Shown here one piece after another: positions 29,753 to 42,747 of a stretch of 64,000 nucleotides of DNA. A program made the translations under genes and the position numbers. The notes below the pieces were generated by a model that saw nothing but the letters and a program-made list of their open reading frames with translations, was not told where the DNA came from and ran no database searches. The number at the start of each line of letters is the position of its first letter. Within the stretch, counting starts at the first letter, position 1. The DNA comes from Seriola aureovittata (lineage: Eukaryota; Chordata; Actinopteri; Carangiformes; Carangidae), in the NCBI RefSeq assembly GCF_021018895.1, contig NC_079382.1:11612501-11676500 (forward strand), given 5' to 3'.

Positions 29753-31183
29753 ATGATGCCGGGACAGATACCTGACCCTTCGCTGGCGGCGGGCTCCCTG
29801 CCCAGCCTGGGCCCGCTGGCGGGCATCTCGGCCACCACGCTCACTGATCAACTCAAGCTGGCTGACTTCCGGCAGCTGGGCACCATGTTGTCCCCACTGC
29901 ATTTCCTGGGGAGGTTGGGGAAGAGGCCGCTCGCCATCAAGACAGAGGTGAGGAGGAAGAGAAAAGAGGAGAAAGGGGCAATAGTGCAGAAGTAGGGTGT
30001 GTGAAAGTTGTATAGCAGGTCAGAGGGCAGAAACAGGGAGTGTATTAGTGCGAGGATGTTTCAGATCCCTCCATCAAGGACCAAATGACTCATTTAAAAA
30101 TCACTCGCAGGGCATTTGGCATTATGTTTGTAATCTTAAGTGATTGTAAGAATAAGAAAGAGCTGCAGATAATGACTTAAATGACTTTTTATGCCTGTGC
30201 TGCTCAGAAACTGTTTTTACAGGAATTAGATTTATATGTCTGACAGCTAATAAACATTTTTATTTGCTGAAAGAAAATGTATTTAAACTTATTATTAAAA
30301 AGTTAAATATTGTCAATAGTTGTAGATGCATTGGTCTGAGCTGGTTATAGGACGTTATAGGAAATAGCTGGATTAAAATTGCAAGTATGCATATGTTATG
30401 TGAACATGACAAACCAACCCTGCCCCCTCTAGTGCTTGAAACAAGAACTACTGTAGAGCCTGAACAACATAGTTTTTCCATCAATGTGATAACTATTGTT
30501 GGTTGTAGGTTCATGCCATTTGGATAGTAATTGGCAGATTTCTTCCATATAAAACAGAGTCATATAATGTTTATGTCTTTATATTAACGATGCTCTGTGT
30601 TTGCAGATGGATGAAGATGAAGAAAGGAGGAAACGGAGACGAGAGAAAAACAAAGTAGCAGCAGCACGATGCCGAAACAAAAAGAAGGAACGGACTGACT
30701 TCCTTCAAAGGGTGAGTTCATGACACAGCATTGTATACTAATGAGCAGAAGTAGAGCAGTTAAGAGTAGCCTGATTTAAGTTAACCTGAGCAGCTGATTT
30801 ATGTTCAAGCCATCCAACCCAATTCCTAGCCAACATGATCAGGCTAATTCAAGCCTGGTTTAAACAATCTGGATTACTGCACATGCACATCTTAAAGCCA
30901 TGGTGATCGTCAATATTCAGAAGTGGTAAAAACAAAGTGACAGGCATAAGATTAACAATTCAGTGTCTGACAATTCACCGTCTCTGTTCAGGAATCGGAG
31001 CGTCTGGAGATGGTGAACTCGGAACTCAAGGCCCAGATCGAGGAGCTCCGTCTGGAGAGGCAGCAGCTAATGGTGATGCTCAATCTCCACCGGCCCACCT
31101 GCATCGTGAGAACCGATAGTGTCAAAACACCTGAGAGCGAGGCCAACCCCCTGCTGGAGCAGCTGTCCACTGACACCAAGTGA
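29753..31183 (+). CDS. jdp2: Jun dimerization protein 2, AP-1 repressor
   Basis: Three coding exons, 29753-29947, 30607-30711 and 30992-31183, are joined in phase 0 and give 163 residues, as in mammals. The start is the first of two Met codons ([10 protein letters not shown]), after 23 untranslated bases in the same exon. Residues 66-100 hold the basic region [19 protein letters not shown]. The zipper spans [19 protein letters not shown]. The C terminus [13 protein letters not shown] keeps the conserved Thr-Pro MAPK site. It has no long activation domain, which fits repression: JDP2 pairs with Jun and ATF2, recruits histone deacetylases and competes with Fos. Fish often keep two copies (a and b), and I cannot tell which this is. 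Confidence 0.95.
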
Positions 31184-33372
31184 AACCAGGAAACCAGGGA
31201 CACAGATTCCCTGAAGCCCAACCTAGCACCACCGTGGCAGCCATAAAAATGAAAACAAAACTGGCAATACATTTCTAAATAAGCACTTGAGCTCCAAGCT
31301 GGAGACTTTTGGAGACTCTGCCCGAGGACTTGAGGTTGTAGGGCATCCTCAGTACTGCTACATGAGCTGGCTCTGTCCATTGGAAGACTGGAAGTACCCA
31401 GTTTCATCTCTGCATTAAGAGTTGTTGTCAACACTTAATGCGCTGTGCCTAGTTGTTACTTCAACCATCTCTACATAAAGGGACCAATGTAAACCGTAGA
31501 GTACGACTGGAAACTACGCTGAGGAAACACTAATATCAATATGGTGCTCTGTTACAAAAGCCCTGAGTAAACTGTGTGGCATTGTTTCAGTGCAGAAGCC
31601 CACAAAGGCTTAGTGTCCTGCAGTTTTCCTTTGTATGCTAGTCGAAATATACAGGTGTAGAGTTTTTAGGATACAATACTCAATACAAGTACACCAAACT
31701 GAGTAGAGTTTTTTTGTTTTTGTAATGTTGATTTCTATACCCTGCCTTGACGATGGCAGATACCGGTTGATCCGATTTGTGGTGACGCTGGCGTCATGAA
31801 AAGCACATATACACAAAATGTTTACACCCTTGTTTTTTGTACTTGTTGTCTGTCCATTATTGTACTTGTTTTATACTGCTTTGTATACATAAACATATAT
31901 GAAATGCTTGTTAATCACTTGATGTGATTTGTCTTTTCAGTCTTTCCAGTCTGTCTCCGTCATGTTGCGCTGTCAAACAGCTGTGAAAACAAGCAGAAAT
32001 CTTTTCAGCTGAGCAGTATTTCAATGTCTGTTCTGGACCTGTATCTGCTATGTACGACTCTGTTACCCTGAATAGATTAAATTTTATTTTCTAACTACAA
32101 GAAAGAATATGCCTTTTTTCTCAAGTAAAATTAATCAGTCATTTTATTTGTTCTCATCAGTCATGGTGAAGAACCAAATGATAAAAGTTGTGCAAACATG
32201 TTTTCTAACAGCTGAGGCACATTGCCAAAGTCAGGGATTTTCTTTAATTTGCAAAACTCAGAAAAGGTCATTCATGCTTTTATTTCTCCCAGACTCCCTT
32301 TGTTCAGAACTCAGCAGGAGAAATATTTCCCATATGCAGAACAGACAGCTAATAAATGTTTGACAGGATACATTTTAGAGTTTATTTTTATCTTATTTTT
32401 TTATTAAACATTTTATTTCCTACTTAAATGTTTCTCCTGATCATTATGAAATTATAACTTCATTTTAATTTTACTTCCATTTACCCCCTTATGTCTTTAA
32501 TTTTTGGTCTTACTAAAATATGTTAAAGAACACTGTAGCATTGCTTTTAGTCTTTGTTATTTAAGAATTATTATTGTAATTGTATTGAAATTACAACACC
32601 GGTCAAATTGTTGCTGAAAGAGTAACAATCAAGATCCTCATTTTAACTACACTGACAGATATTTACTTTTGGACGGCAAGAAATATTCACCATATGGGAC
32701 ACGGTCTTAAAAAAAAAAAACTTTTTTAAATTTTATTCCCCACATTCACCCTTCATACTTGGATGGAGAAAAAACACTCTTGCTGGATCCCATTGATAGT
32801 CTAATTAACATATTCAGTCATATTTGTGAATTTATGAAACCCTGCTCAATATATTGATCTTCAGACATGTGGCAGCTCCTGAAAACTTGCTTGCATGGAC
32901 TAAATAAAAAGCCAAAAAATAACTTACAATAGAGTTGAATGACCTCTGACAGACCTGACAGAACAAAGAAAGAGCATAAAGGTTTGTCGTGGTGGCGGCT
33001 GAGATGTACTGACTTGTATGTATTGTATTGTAGATACAGTGTTCATATGAAACTGTTCACGGTCAACGGCTCCATCTACTGGACATGTTTGTGAACTGCA
33101 CGATCCGCACTATGATCAATCAGTTTGTCTTCACAAAATCATGGTGTAACATAGTGATAGATTCGTGGGCAAGTAATGTAAGAAAAACATAACAGATCGC
33201 TTTCCGTATAGCTCTACTTCCTTTTTCTTTTTTTAATCGCTATTTTTGTTGACTACATTCAACCGGATTTCAACCTACGATTTCACTGCCAAGCAACCAC
33301 CTTTGGCTTTTAGCGATTAACGGTCTTTTTTTTTTTTTGAACAGTCACTTCAGGATTGAAAAAACTCTTTCA
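31184..33372. other. jdp2 3' UTR and gap to lrrc74a
   Basis: The stretch is U-rich and without coding exons. Possible jdp2 poly(A) signals are ATTAAA near 32076 and AATAAA near 32350; I cannot choose between them. The last kilobase is AT-rich unique sequence. Confidence 0.45.
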
Positions 33373-33712
33373 GGTAGGTCGTGACTTTCTTTACCTTGAA
33401 CAACAACGGCAATTTTACATTTCTGTTAAACGGAGAAATTAATTTTCAGCACAAATTCAAATTAGTTTTAATTTTGGGCGGATTTAAAAGTTTCCCCCGT
33501 TGGACCGTTGGAATTGTTCTGACGGTTATCTCCTTCATGAAATCGACCGGAAACCTCAGTGTAACGCTCGTCCTTCAGTGTGTGTCAAGAAAAACCTGGT
33601 TCAACCTGTATTTCTACAGTATTTCACACTGCCACAGAAGACTTGAGCAAGGGCAACACTCACCTCTCTCCTGCGGGAGTGTTGAAGGGAGGTCTCGGGT
33701 TCCTGTAGTGCG

Positions 33713-36700
33713 ATGGAGCAGCTTGAGGAGGACAGTGCAGTTCTCCAGCGCAGAGAAGGAGAAGAAGCGGAAGAGCAGCAGCCATCTGATCAGTCAGGTC
33801 AGGATGGGACGGAGGACCAGGAGAGACACACCCAGGGCCCAGAGCAGGACAGTGGTGAAGAGTGCGACACTGATCTGGAAACAGAGGGTAAGTTAAAATG
33901 ACCGTGTTGTCCAGTAATAATGGATGCCCCCTCACCTCTTCTCCAGGGTATCATCTGAAGGTCTTGAAAAGTATTTTAAAAAGCAGTGATTTCAGTTTCC
34001 TAAAAAATGCCAGATTGTATTAAAAAGTCTTAAGCTAATAAATATTTCTTTCTAGCCTTGCTGCAAAATCTCCAGCACCAATGTTCAAGACCTCAAATGT
34101 TATGTAAAATTCATATGTGGACAGTAAACAGTAAATACGATATTTTTACATCCATCCTTACACTGCTGTTTATCCAGGTCAGTTGTTGGAATTATTGTTA
34201 TATATCCTTTTTTCTGTTTTGTCCCACTTCCTTTCAGATGCCACAGACAAGAGACAGAGTTTGTCCTGTGCAGAGGTGTACCTGCAGGCCTGCCAGCGGA
34301 TAGGGACCGCTCCTATTCCCTCCTTCCTCCGTCACTTGAGTGAAGCCAACCTCAACCTGAACCACTATAGTGTGGGACCTTTGGGGGCCAAAGCTCTGGC
34401 CATAGCTCTGCAAGTAGGGGCCCCTCAGTCCTTTCATCTAGAAATCAAGATACTCACTTTAATGAAAAAATGTGTTCAATGATCACCAAAATTGATGGCT
34501 GTGGTATTTATAAGCTAAGGATATGTTTGGCCTTGAGGCAAGGGGAGGTTGATTCATTTAGTTTCTAATTTTCTAAATGTTCCATACATTTTATAACTGA
34601 CCGAGAAAAACAGATGTAGAGAGAAATGGGATTTGACATTTACTTCTCAAATGTTAAGTATTTCCTGTCATTCGTTTAATGTAATTTTGGTTTTTACTAT
34701 TTTCGTGTTTTAGATGAACAAAAACATCACCAACCTTGAGCTGGAGGACTGCCTACTAAAAGCACAGGGGACACGCTATCTGATGGAGATGCTTCAGACA
34801 AACATCACCATTCAAAGTCTGGTAACTGTTCTAAAAGTATCACATCAGCTCTGAAAAACCTGTCTGTTATTTACAAGTTGAGTAAAGATATAATCCTCTC
34901 AAAACCAGAGCTCATCTGCAAGAGTAATGGTATCTTTTTTCTTTTTTTTTTTTTTTAAAATGAGTCCATCTAGATTACACTGGTTTTGTTTTTTTGTCTC
35001 AAAAATGACTTAATGTCTTTACTTCAGAATCTTTCCAACAACCAGCTGCACCTTGAAGGAGCAGACATCATCTCCAAAATGCTGTCGGACAACTATTACA
35101 TCAAATCCCTCAAACTCTCAGGTGCTCAGCAAAGTCTTTTACCTCTCAAGATTTTTTTTTTTGTAGAGCTTTGCATAGAGAGTAGAGTTTAACAATGCAA
35201 GTGAGCTTTTTTGAACTAGTAATTCAGTTATTTTTCTCTTTATTCCCCAAGGAAATTATTTTGACGATCCTGCTGCTAAATACTTTGCAGATGCTTTAAA
35301 GGTCAGTCTAAAGAACTGAATGTTGGATCCATGTGGTGAATGAGTATTTTAACACCTACACATTTCTCACGTTCACATGATAAATCAAACACCTGTCATA
35401 TATAAATGTGCATTAATATTTTCTGTCTTATCTTACAGGGTGACTATGTGATCAAAGAACTGGACCTCAGTCACAACAAGTTTTATGCCACAGGAGGAGA
35501 ACACCTCGGTCATATGTTAGGTACAGGAGTTCTGGTTTTACTGAGACTGTCATTGCAGAGACTTATTCCTTTGAATGAATATACAAAGACTTAAGACCTA
35601 ATTAATGTGGAACTAATGCAAACAACACACAGATATTACACATGAAAGACCAACTGAATTCTTTTCACTTTTTCTGTAAGAAAACAAACTATTCTAACTA
35701 TTTACATTTTTCAAAGGAGGGTACAACTGTTTTGGGACTGTCAACTTTCTTGGTGCGTTGCTGAAAGTAGAACTCCAGACTCCAGTGTAGCCTGCATGCA
35801 CTGACAGAGGGAATTTGTTCCTACTTATCTATAGTCTGACTGTTTAACCTATGAATGTTGATACACAGAATTTTCCCTTCGCTCCCTTCATTTTGCCACA
35901 TAATGAAAGCTGTCAAAAGGTAACCATTTAAGCCCTCACACACACACATATATAAATATATGTATAGACTGTGGGTGTAGGTGTGTACACTGATTTCTCA
36001 GCAAAAATGAATCAGTTTGACTTTAAAAAAACTTAATATATAGTTTTTGGGTTAAAATGTCAAACATATTGTGACCTTTTAAATTTGTTTCCCCTTTCTT
36101 TAAGCCACAAATGTCGGTATTGAGGTCCTAAATCTAAACTGGAATTGCATTCGCATGAATGGTGCGGTAGCTTTGTGCGCTGGGCTGAAGGTGACAAACA
36201 CAACACACTCACACACAAACCTTCGGTGTGTACTTAATGATGTGTTTCGTAACAAATCCGTGTGTCACTCACACTTCTCTTACCTCAGGTAAACTCGACT
36301 CTGAAGGAGTTGCATCTGTTGGGGAACGGTTTCAGTCACATTGAGGCAGAGTCACTGGGTCAAGCACTGAAACAAAACAGCACGCTGGAGCTGCTGGACC
36401 TCAGCTGTAACCGGATACGTGATGAGGATGTGCCACTGCTTTGCCACGGTCTGGCCCTCAACGACACTCTCAGGGTCCTCAAGGTGAACACTTGTATTAG
36501 CACTGGTGACGTGAAACTTTTTGCACTCCGAGAAACTGTAGATTCACCTGTGCTAAATGTAACGTTTTGAGTGTGTGTGTATGTTTTGTTCAGCTCTCCC
36601 AAAACCCTATGACAGAAGTCGGAGCTCTGACGCTGCTCCAAACAGTTAAAAACTCAAAATCAGCACTGGAGGGGATCGATATTTCTGTAAGTGCTGCAAA

Positions 36701-38144
36701 ACAAATATTAGCTCAGCATATGAGTAGTATAAATATGTGTTTTTCTAAGCTACTAACGTGCCTGTGTATATGTGAGAGCAGACAGTGTTTGTGTGTGAGG
36801 CCTTTGTGGAGCTGCTGGAAGGGGCCCATCAGAGGCGTCCGGCTATGGATGTCCGCTACAGGGTCGGGAGCTCTGTCAGCAGGAACTTAGCTGCCCTCAA
36901 GGTCTTTCAGGTCAGTGGTCTGGAGGAGAGAGAAACTTGGAAAGGTGGAAATGAACAAAACATCGAATGTTTATGTTCACCATCTTATAAAAAAGTAAAT
37001 TGTGCCTTCTATCCTTTTTTATTTTTTTAAATGTATGACTTCTTAGGAAATCCCTACTTGTCTGTTATGTGCAACAGATGCTTGAGCAACAGTTTTATGA
37101 AAAAAGGAACTGAAATGTTTTCAAATCTGAAATTTTTTTTTAATATATATATATATAGAAATTCTTCAAACAGCGAAATGAGAGCATCATGGATTTCTTC
37201 CAGGCTTTGGATAAAGAGGGAACCATGAAAGTCTCCACCGCTGCCTTCAGGAAGGCTGTAAAGGTCAGGCTGATAATCTCTCACACAGCACTGATAACGT
37301 CATTTACTAATATACACTATTAATTAATGGCGTAAATGTAACAAAGAAAATCGCTTAACTAAGCTGCAGTATTCAGATATTCACTCGTGTGGCTGTGCAT
37401 TGGAGAAAATGAAGTTGTCCTGCGTGCAGGAAGCTAACATACCTCTGGATCAGCGACAGCTTAATTGGTTGGTCAAGAAGTTTGACAAGAAGTGCACGGC
37501 CACCATAATCTACAGGTTAGTCTGTGAACTGATGTATGTAGGATAATTATAATAGAGCTGACATCCAATATTTATCATGCAAAGCAAACAAATAAAGCGC
37601 TTGCTGGAAAAATCCATTTTGCTGGTTGACATGAGGTAAGTTGAGCTGGACCAGCCACCCACATAAAAAAAAACAAAAAAAAAAATATGCTTCCACTGTG
37701 GTGTTGAACCATGCACATCGCTTCAGATCTATTCGCTCGGGTTTTGAAAAGCATGATAAATTTTGGATAGCACTTTGGTTAAGTGCGAAAACATGTTTTT
37801 TTGCAGAGTGTAAAAGTTCATTCTTGATCTTGGATAATTGTAGTTTAGACTGAGTGAATGATCTCAAGGTCTACTTATGAGCTTTTTCTCGAGCTTTCAA
37901 CCACATCACGTCTCAGTCAGCACAGCTCAGTTGTTATGGAGGTGGGGGTTTTTGGTCAGGGTCAATTGAGGTTTCTCCCATAAGACTGTTTGAACACGCT
38001 AGTGCTTCAATCACTTAATAACTTCACACAAATCACCAATAAACATTTTCAGAAATTGTGTTGAATGTCAGACATTAATGTAATATCCAGGTTTCTCTTA
38101 GAGCTGTCCCTCTTTGTTGCAGTCAGATTGCTGAGCTGTCATAG
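33713..38144 (+). CDS. lrrc74a: Leucine-rich-repeat protein, Lrrc74a-like
   Basis: Thirteen exons join in consistent phase to 466 residues: 33713-33887, 34238-34413, 34714-34821, 35028-35121, 35252-35301, 35439-35520, 36105-36190, 36289-36483, 36594-36686, 36782-36910, 37159-37263, 37430-37515 and 38123-38144. The N-terminal 60 residues are acidic and Gln-rich. About nine ribonuclease-inhibitor-type repeats of 28 residues follow, one per exon or exon pair, with motifs such as LDLSHNKF, LNLNWNCI and LDLSCNRI. The C-terminal 100 residues are helical with weak EF-hand-like segments (DKEGTMKVSTAAF, DKKCTATIIY). The final short exon (SQIAELS) is supported only by phase and acceptor. A noncoding exon may end at 33373 and splice to 33709. 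The name rests on domain layout and synteny with human 14q24.3; molecular function is unknown. Confidence 0.82.
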
Positions 38145-38411
38145 ATCCAGACGTACAGGATCCAGGATTTAAGATAATACGAGACCTCTTTGAATAATAG
38201 TTTAAGCATGTTATTTTGATGTTCTTCTTCATATGCTATAAATATTGCTTTACAAAACCACTAGCTGCTCCATTTTTGTCATACAACTCTCACAACAGCA
38301 CAATGTAAAATTTTGCGAAATATAGCAGCATTTATATGAAGGAGAAGCTGACATCACAAACCCAGTGGTATTGTGCACAACTGACAGGTGTACCCTAACA
38401 GCAGCTTCCTG

Positions 38412-38419
38412 TGACGTCA
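38412..38419. promoter_or_regulatory. Isolated consensus CRE
   Basis: TGACGTCA lies ten bases upstream of a run of C. There is no X-box, TATA box or exon beside it, so it may be a distal element or a chance match. Confidence 0.3.
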
Positions 38420-39290
38420 GCGACCCCCCCCCCCTTCTTCTCCCACTGTAGTTCTTACCTCAACCCAATTCTGTCCAGTGTGAATACTTGAACCTCTGAC
38501 ACCAACCAGCTGCACCCACCTCAGCACTGCCAGCTGTGTCTGCGGCTGGGCCACAGGGTCCTCTGCCTCATTCTCCCCATCCAAAAATAATCTTCTGGTA
38601 TGACAACAGAACAAGAGGAGGAAGAAAAAGAGAGCTGGCGTCCATATCAAAGGACCGAGAGGAGAGAAAGAATAGGGCCAGATGCAAGCTAGTTGTTTCG
38701 CCACATCGGTTAGCTTTGAATGAACTGGCCTGTAAAGGAAACAGCACAATTATGAATATGCATGTGCAGCATTACTTATGCAAGCCCCGCGGAGTGGGAT
38801 TATTAAGGGTGTGCTGATGAATTGTCTCAAGGTGTGATATCCAACAGAACAATCTGTTTCAGTCAGGTGGCTCCAGTGGTAACCACAGAGGAGACAATGA
38901 CATGACGCACCGTCTCACCTGCACACATTCTGTGTATCTTGTGAAAGCGGCTTAACACGATGATATTATGGGTCATCAGGACAGGGATAACCTTTTTAAA
39001 CCAACAGCCCGTTTCAGTTATAAGCATTTATTAATTTTTATTTTCAGTTCTTAGAGGACTTTAATATCACCACTGTGCAGTATATCTAAAGAGACGTAAT
39101 AAAGAAGTCTAATCAGGTACATGTGGAATTTTTTGGTTTGTTCCAGATGAAAGTTAATCATTACGCAGTGATAACAGATGCCCAGCTGTAAAATAAATTA
39201 CATACTTGATAAAGTCCTTGTTCATTGATTCCACAGCAGTAACTACACCCTCTGGTGTAGGAGATGTGTCACAGTCACTGTCAACAAAAG

Positions 39291-39543
39291 CAAGGCAAAT
39301 TTATCCGTATAGCACATTATCATACACAGACGTCATTCAGTGTGTTTAACAGAAATAAAAGAAGCACAGAAATAGAAGCAAAAAGCATCATAAAAACAGT
39401 ATAAAAACAGAATATTACATAAAGTGAAAAATTAAAGATTAGATGAAGGCATTGGAGAATAGAGCAGTTTTTAGCTTCTTTTTAAAGCCAGTTACAGTCT
39501 GGCCAGATTTGATCTCCATTGGGAGCTGGTTCCAGCACTACCA
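39291..39543 (+). repeat. Fish dispersed repeat ('CAAGGCAAATTTAT' type)
   Basis: The block begins CAAGGCAAATTTATCC and continues with 'tatagcacatt', A-rich spacers and a 'gatttgatctccattgggagctggttcca' type segment. I recognise this order from very abundant teleost repeats. The class (SINE or LINE fragment) is not assigned. It lies in the interval between lrrc74a and dlst. Confidence 0.6.
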
Positions 39544-41234
39544 ATCACTTGGTGCCTCTTTCATTTCATTATTCTTTGTACATGCATGTGACTTATATCC
39601 AAGTCACAGGCTTCGACAGTGGAATGTGGTTGTTGAAGGAAACGCCACCAGATTCAATTAATGTGAAACCGAGTATTCCCTTTAGCACTAAAGACTTGAC
39701 ATGAAAAATCCCACTTCCATTCCAGCCTTATGGCTTCACAGATTTGATTATATCCCTTTGAGCTGTATCAGCTCAGTGACTGATAAGATAGTAGCACTAA
39801 TCATTAGTAGAATATTTGCTGTGTGGCCCTGTGAAAGATGTACAAGACTAAATTCAGATCCATTCCAGTGTTTCAATACTTCAGCACAAACAGTTATTTA
39901 AACACTAAAAAATGTAGCTTTGCCAAACTATAAAGATTTACCTTATTTAAAAGTTACTGGTATTTTTGAACAACTGTTTCTGTGGAAATACACACAGAAG
40001 CTACATTGTGTTCATCATCAGGTTTAGACTGATTTGTCCATTGTCATAACCATTAGTAATATATGGATGCAGAAACTACAACAGGATTTTAGAATAGGTT
40101 GCATACAAGAGCTGTGCATTTGACAATATGTGTGAAGATGTTCAGCTACATGAAGAGTACTTTTCATGCTCTAAAACTTTAAAGGGTGTACTCAACTATT
40201 TTAAAGTAAAAGTGTTTGAGGATAAAAAATAAAAAATGGCACACTTTCCAATTGGACAAAAATATAATTCTTAACATAATGACATTCATATAATTAGCTT
40301 ATTTAAAAAGAGAAAAAAAATAACTGAATAATTTAGGTAAATTATCTCTCTGATGTGGCTTAATGAAAACAAACAGCTAGCTGCCAATGTCTAATGGGCC
40401 ATCTTTCATGTGAATGGACACAAAGACTTAAAACCCACATCTTATTGAGCAGTCCAATTGGAAATTCACAGATTTGGCCAAATTTTGAAGACGAAACAAA
40501 AACCTGCCAACAAACCCTTCAGATATCTATGCACCCACTGGCACACGCTGCCAATTAACATGATCTCGAAAGCGCTAATGGAATCTTGAGCGGTAATAAA
40601 AGTAAATAATTAAATTAAAGGAACCCTTGTATCATTGTTTGCTGTGTTCAGGCCCATTAGGACCTCCAGTATTCTCATGGTAATCTAATGTTTGGGTTTT
40701 TTGTCTTCTCATAATGAATTCTGTGTTTTTCCTCCAAACACCGTTGCTCAGACATTTGTGTAGGTGCTGGCAGAGAAACAAAGACGTACATTAGGAGCCA
40801 TTGTGCCCTGTGATTATTAAAGTAAACAGAAATACTGAAGGGGTATCATACACAGCTGCACACACTTGAGCCCGTGTTTGTGAAGTGGGAGAAAGGGCCA
40901 AGCAACCCTTAAGACTTTGTCAGAGATAATCCCATTATTTGGAGCTTCTCAAGAGCCGAGCGGTAGGCCGGCTAATGAGGCTTTGAAGATCAGTCTCTGG
41001 CGTAGAATTCATCTGCAGCAGAGAGTTTGGGAGCAAAATAGATTTGGCACGAGATAAAATGCTTCAGCCAACATCGACCGTGAAGACGTTCCCTGCCTCA
41101 GCCTTGTGTTTTTATTTTGCCGTCGTCAGATTTCTAAATTCTTTTCAAAAAGAAATTCTGTTCTGAGCTTAGATGAAATGTGTAGTCAACAATTTCTCAG
41201 GTGCAGTGTATGCTTGGCATTACATGCATCATCA

Positions 41235-41536
41235 TAGGGCTGCAAATAACAATTAGTAATCAGATTATCAATTGATTGATCTATGGAATTTCAGAAAATA
41301 GGTAAAAATGCCCATTGTAGTTTCCCAGAGGCAGATGTGACATCTCGTCTTGTTTTGCTCAAACAACAGTTGAAAAACCAAAGGGATTCAATTTACGATT
41401 ATACAGAAACTAAGGCAGGAACATTTTGGTACTTCTGCTTGAAACTTACCTTAAACAGTTAATCAGTTATTATCAAAATTGTTGCAGGATTCATCTATTG
41501 ACAGAAACTTAAATCGACTAATAGTTTCAGGGCTAG
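41235..41536 (+). repeat. Fish dispersed repeat, 'GGGCTGC...' family, copy 2
   Basis: It starts TAGGGCTGCAAATAAC and ends with TTTCAGGGCTAG. It carries the family landmarks 'cagaaaataggtaaaaatgcccat', 'ttgttttgctcaaacaac', 'caatttacgatta' and 'gtacttctgcttgaaa'. This is the most complete of the three copies in the window. Confidence 0.75.
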
Positions 41537-42449
41537 AGAATCATTGGTGGACTAATGACAATGCAGCATGTAGGTATGTGAAGAAAATGTGCAAGACCAG
41601 TTTTAGTACATAAAACTCTTGAGATGTTTAATGTTTAAAATTGTTTCTTTAAATAGATACAAGTATTTTATATATAGGATAGCACAATGAAAATTTCAAC
41701 AATGGAGCTTAACATAAAAATATGCTGCCAAATTGTGCGTTTTGAACATACCTCCCAACATATTGCCCATGAAGTAACAACATACTGTATCTATATGTTA
41801 GAAAACAAAGTGTTTGGTTTGTGTTTTGTACATTTTCTGCTAATGAGTGATTTTACTTGTGTCTTTTTACCAGTATTTTTAGACGTTGACTGCCTGACAA
41901 CAGCGAGAAAGGTTTAAAAAAAAAAAAAAAAAAAAAAGTCAAAGTGATAGGACATGAATGAGTGTGTGAAAGTAGGACTATAACTGAACTGAGTCACCTC
42001 ATACATGCCCATCAGATAGCTGACATGGATTTAAAGGCATGGCGCTGACACACACGTGTTCCACTCAAGACCTGGTTTCCTGTTCGCTGAGTCTTTTTTT
42101 CCAGACTGAAGCCAGTAACAATGACCAGAGGCAAACCAAAGAAATCTTTCAGTCTTGTGTTGACATTAAAACATCTTGAACTAATTGGAGTGAGCTCTGC
42201 TTTGCCCCGCTGTGGAAAAAGTGGCTCACAAGCACCGACTAACAAGCAGGGGAGAAAGTCTTGCAGTCAACAGTTGCCTGGAAAAGCCATTTGTGTTTCA
42301 TGATTACTGTGACAAGGATGCAGCGAGTGTTTATCTACTGCTTCATGTCCATCTGAAGAGCACATGCTTATAATAAAAACACCCATATACGAGTTATCCA
42401 CATTTTTCTGCCTGTGTCTGCCAATTTTTGTCCTAAGACATGTAAGTTA

Positions 42450-42747
42450 AATGTGACTCGTCTCTTTAATAAATCCAAATGTAGCCAAACATTTACAGAC
42501 AGAAGATACTGAGCCTTGTTTGCTTTTCTAATTTAGTAAAAGGCAGATGCTTCAAATCACTCTCTACAGATAGCACTACATGTATAAGCCCCATATGAGT
42601 GTTGGAACACAACCTCAGTATCCCCCTGCAGTGGGACTGAACAGTTAAAAAGACAACAATAGTTATGTGAGTGGTTTTGTGCGACTTGTGCGTGTTTTTG
42701 TGTTGTGGAGTCCATTTTCTGCAGCTGATCTATTACATACAGACACA
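42450..42747 (-). other. dlst: dlst 3' UTR (estimated)
   Basis: An ATTAAA variant signal on the minus strand (42465-42470) is the nearest poly(A) candidate after the stop. No better AATAAA is seen in the next 300 bases. Confidence 0.4.

Larger units (their letters stand above)
38145..42440. other. Gene-free interval between convergent lrrc74a and dlst
   Basis: No coding exon was found. Contents: a consensus CRE (38412-38419) next to a poly(C) run, a dispersed repeat (39291-39543), a unique block with conserved-element character (40490-41130), a second dispersed repeat (41235-41536) and a 22-base poly(A) run (41916-41937). AATAAA at 39098-39103 could end lrrc74a. Confidence 0.5.

Noticed and set aside
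31184..33700. Search for batf next to jdp2, as in human
   Set aside because: No bZIP-coding exon was seen between jdp2 and lrrc74a; the gene is not in this window.
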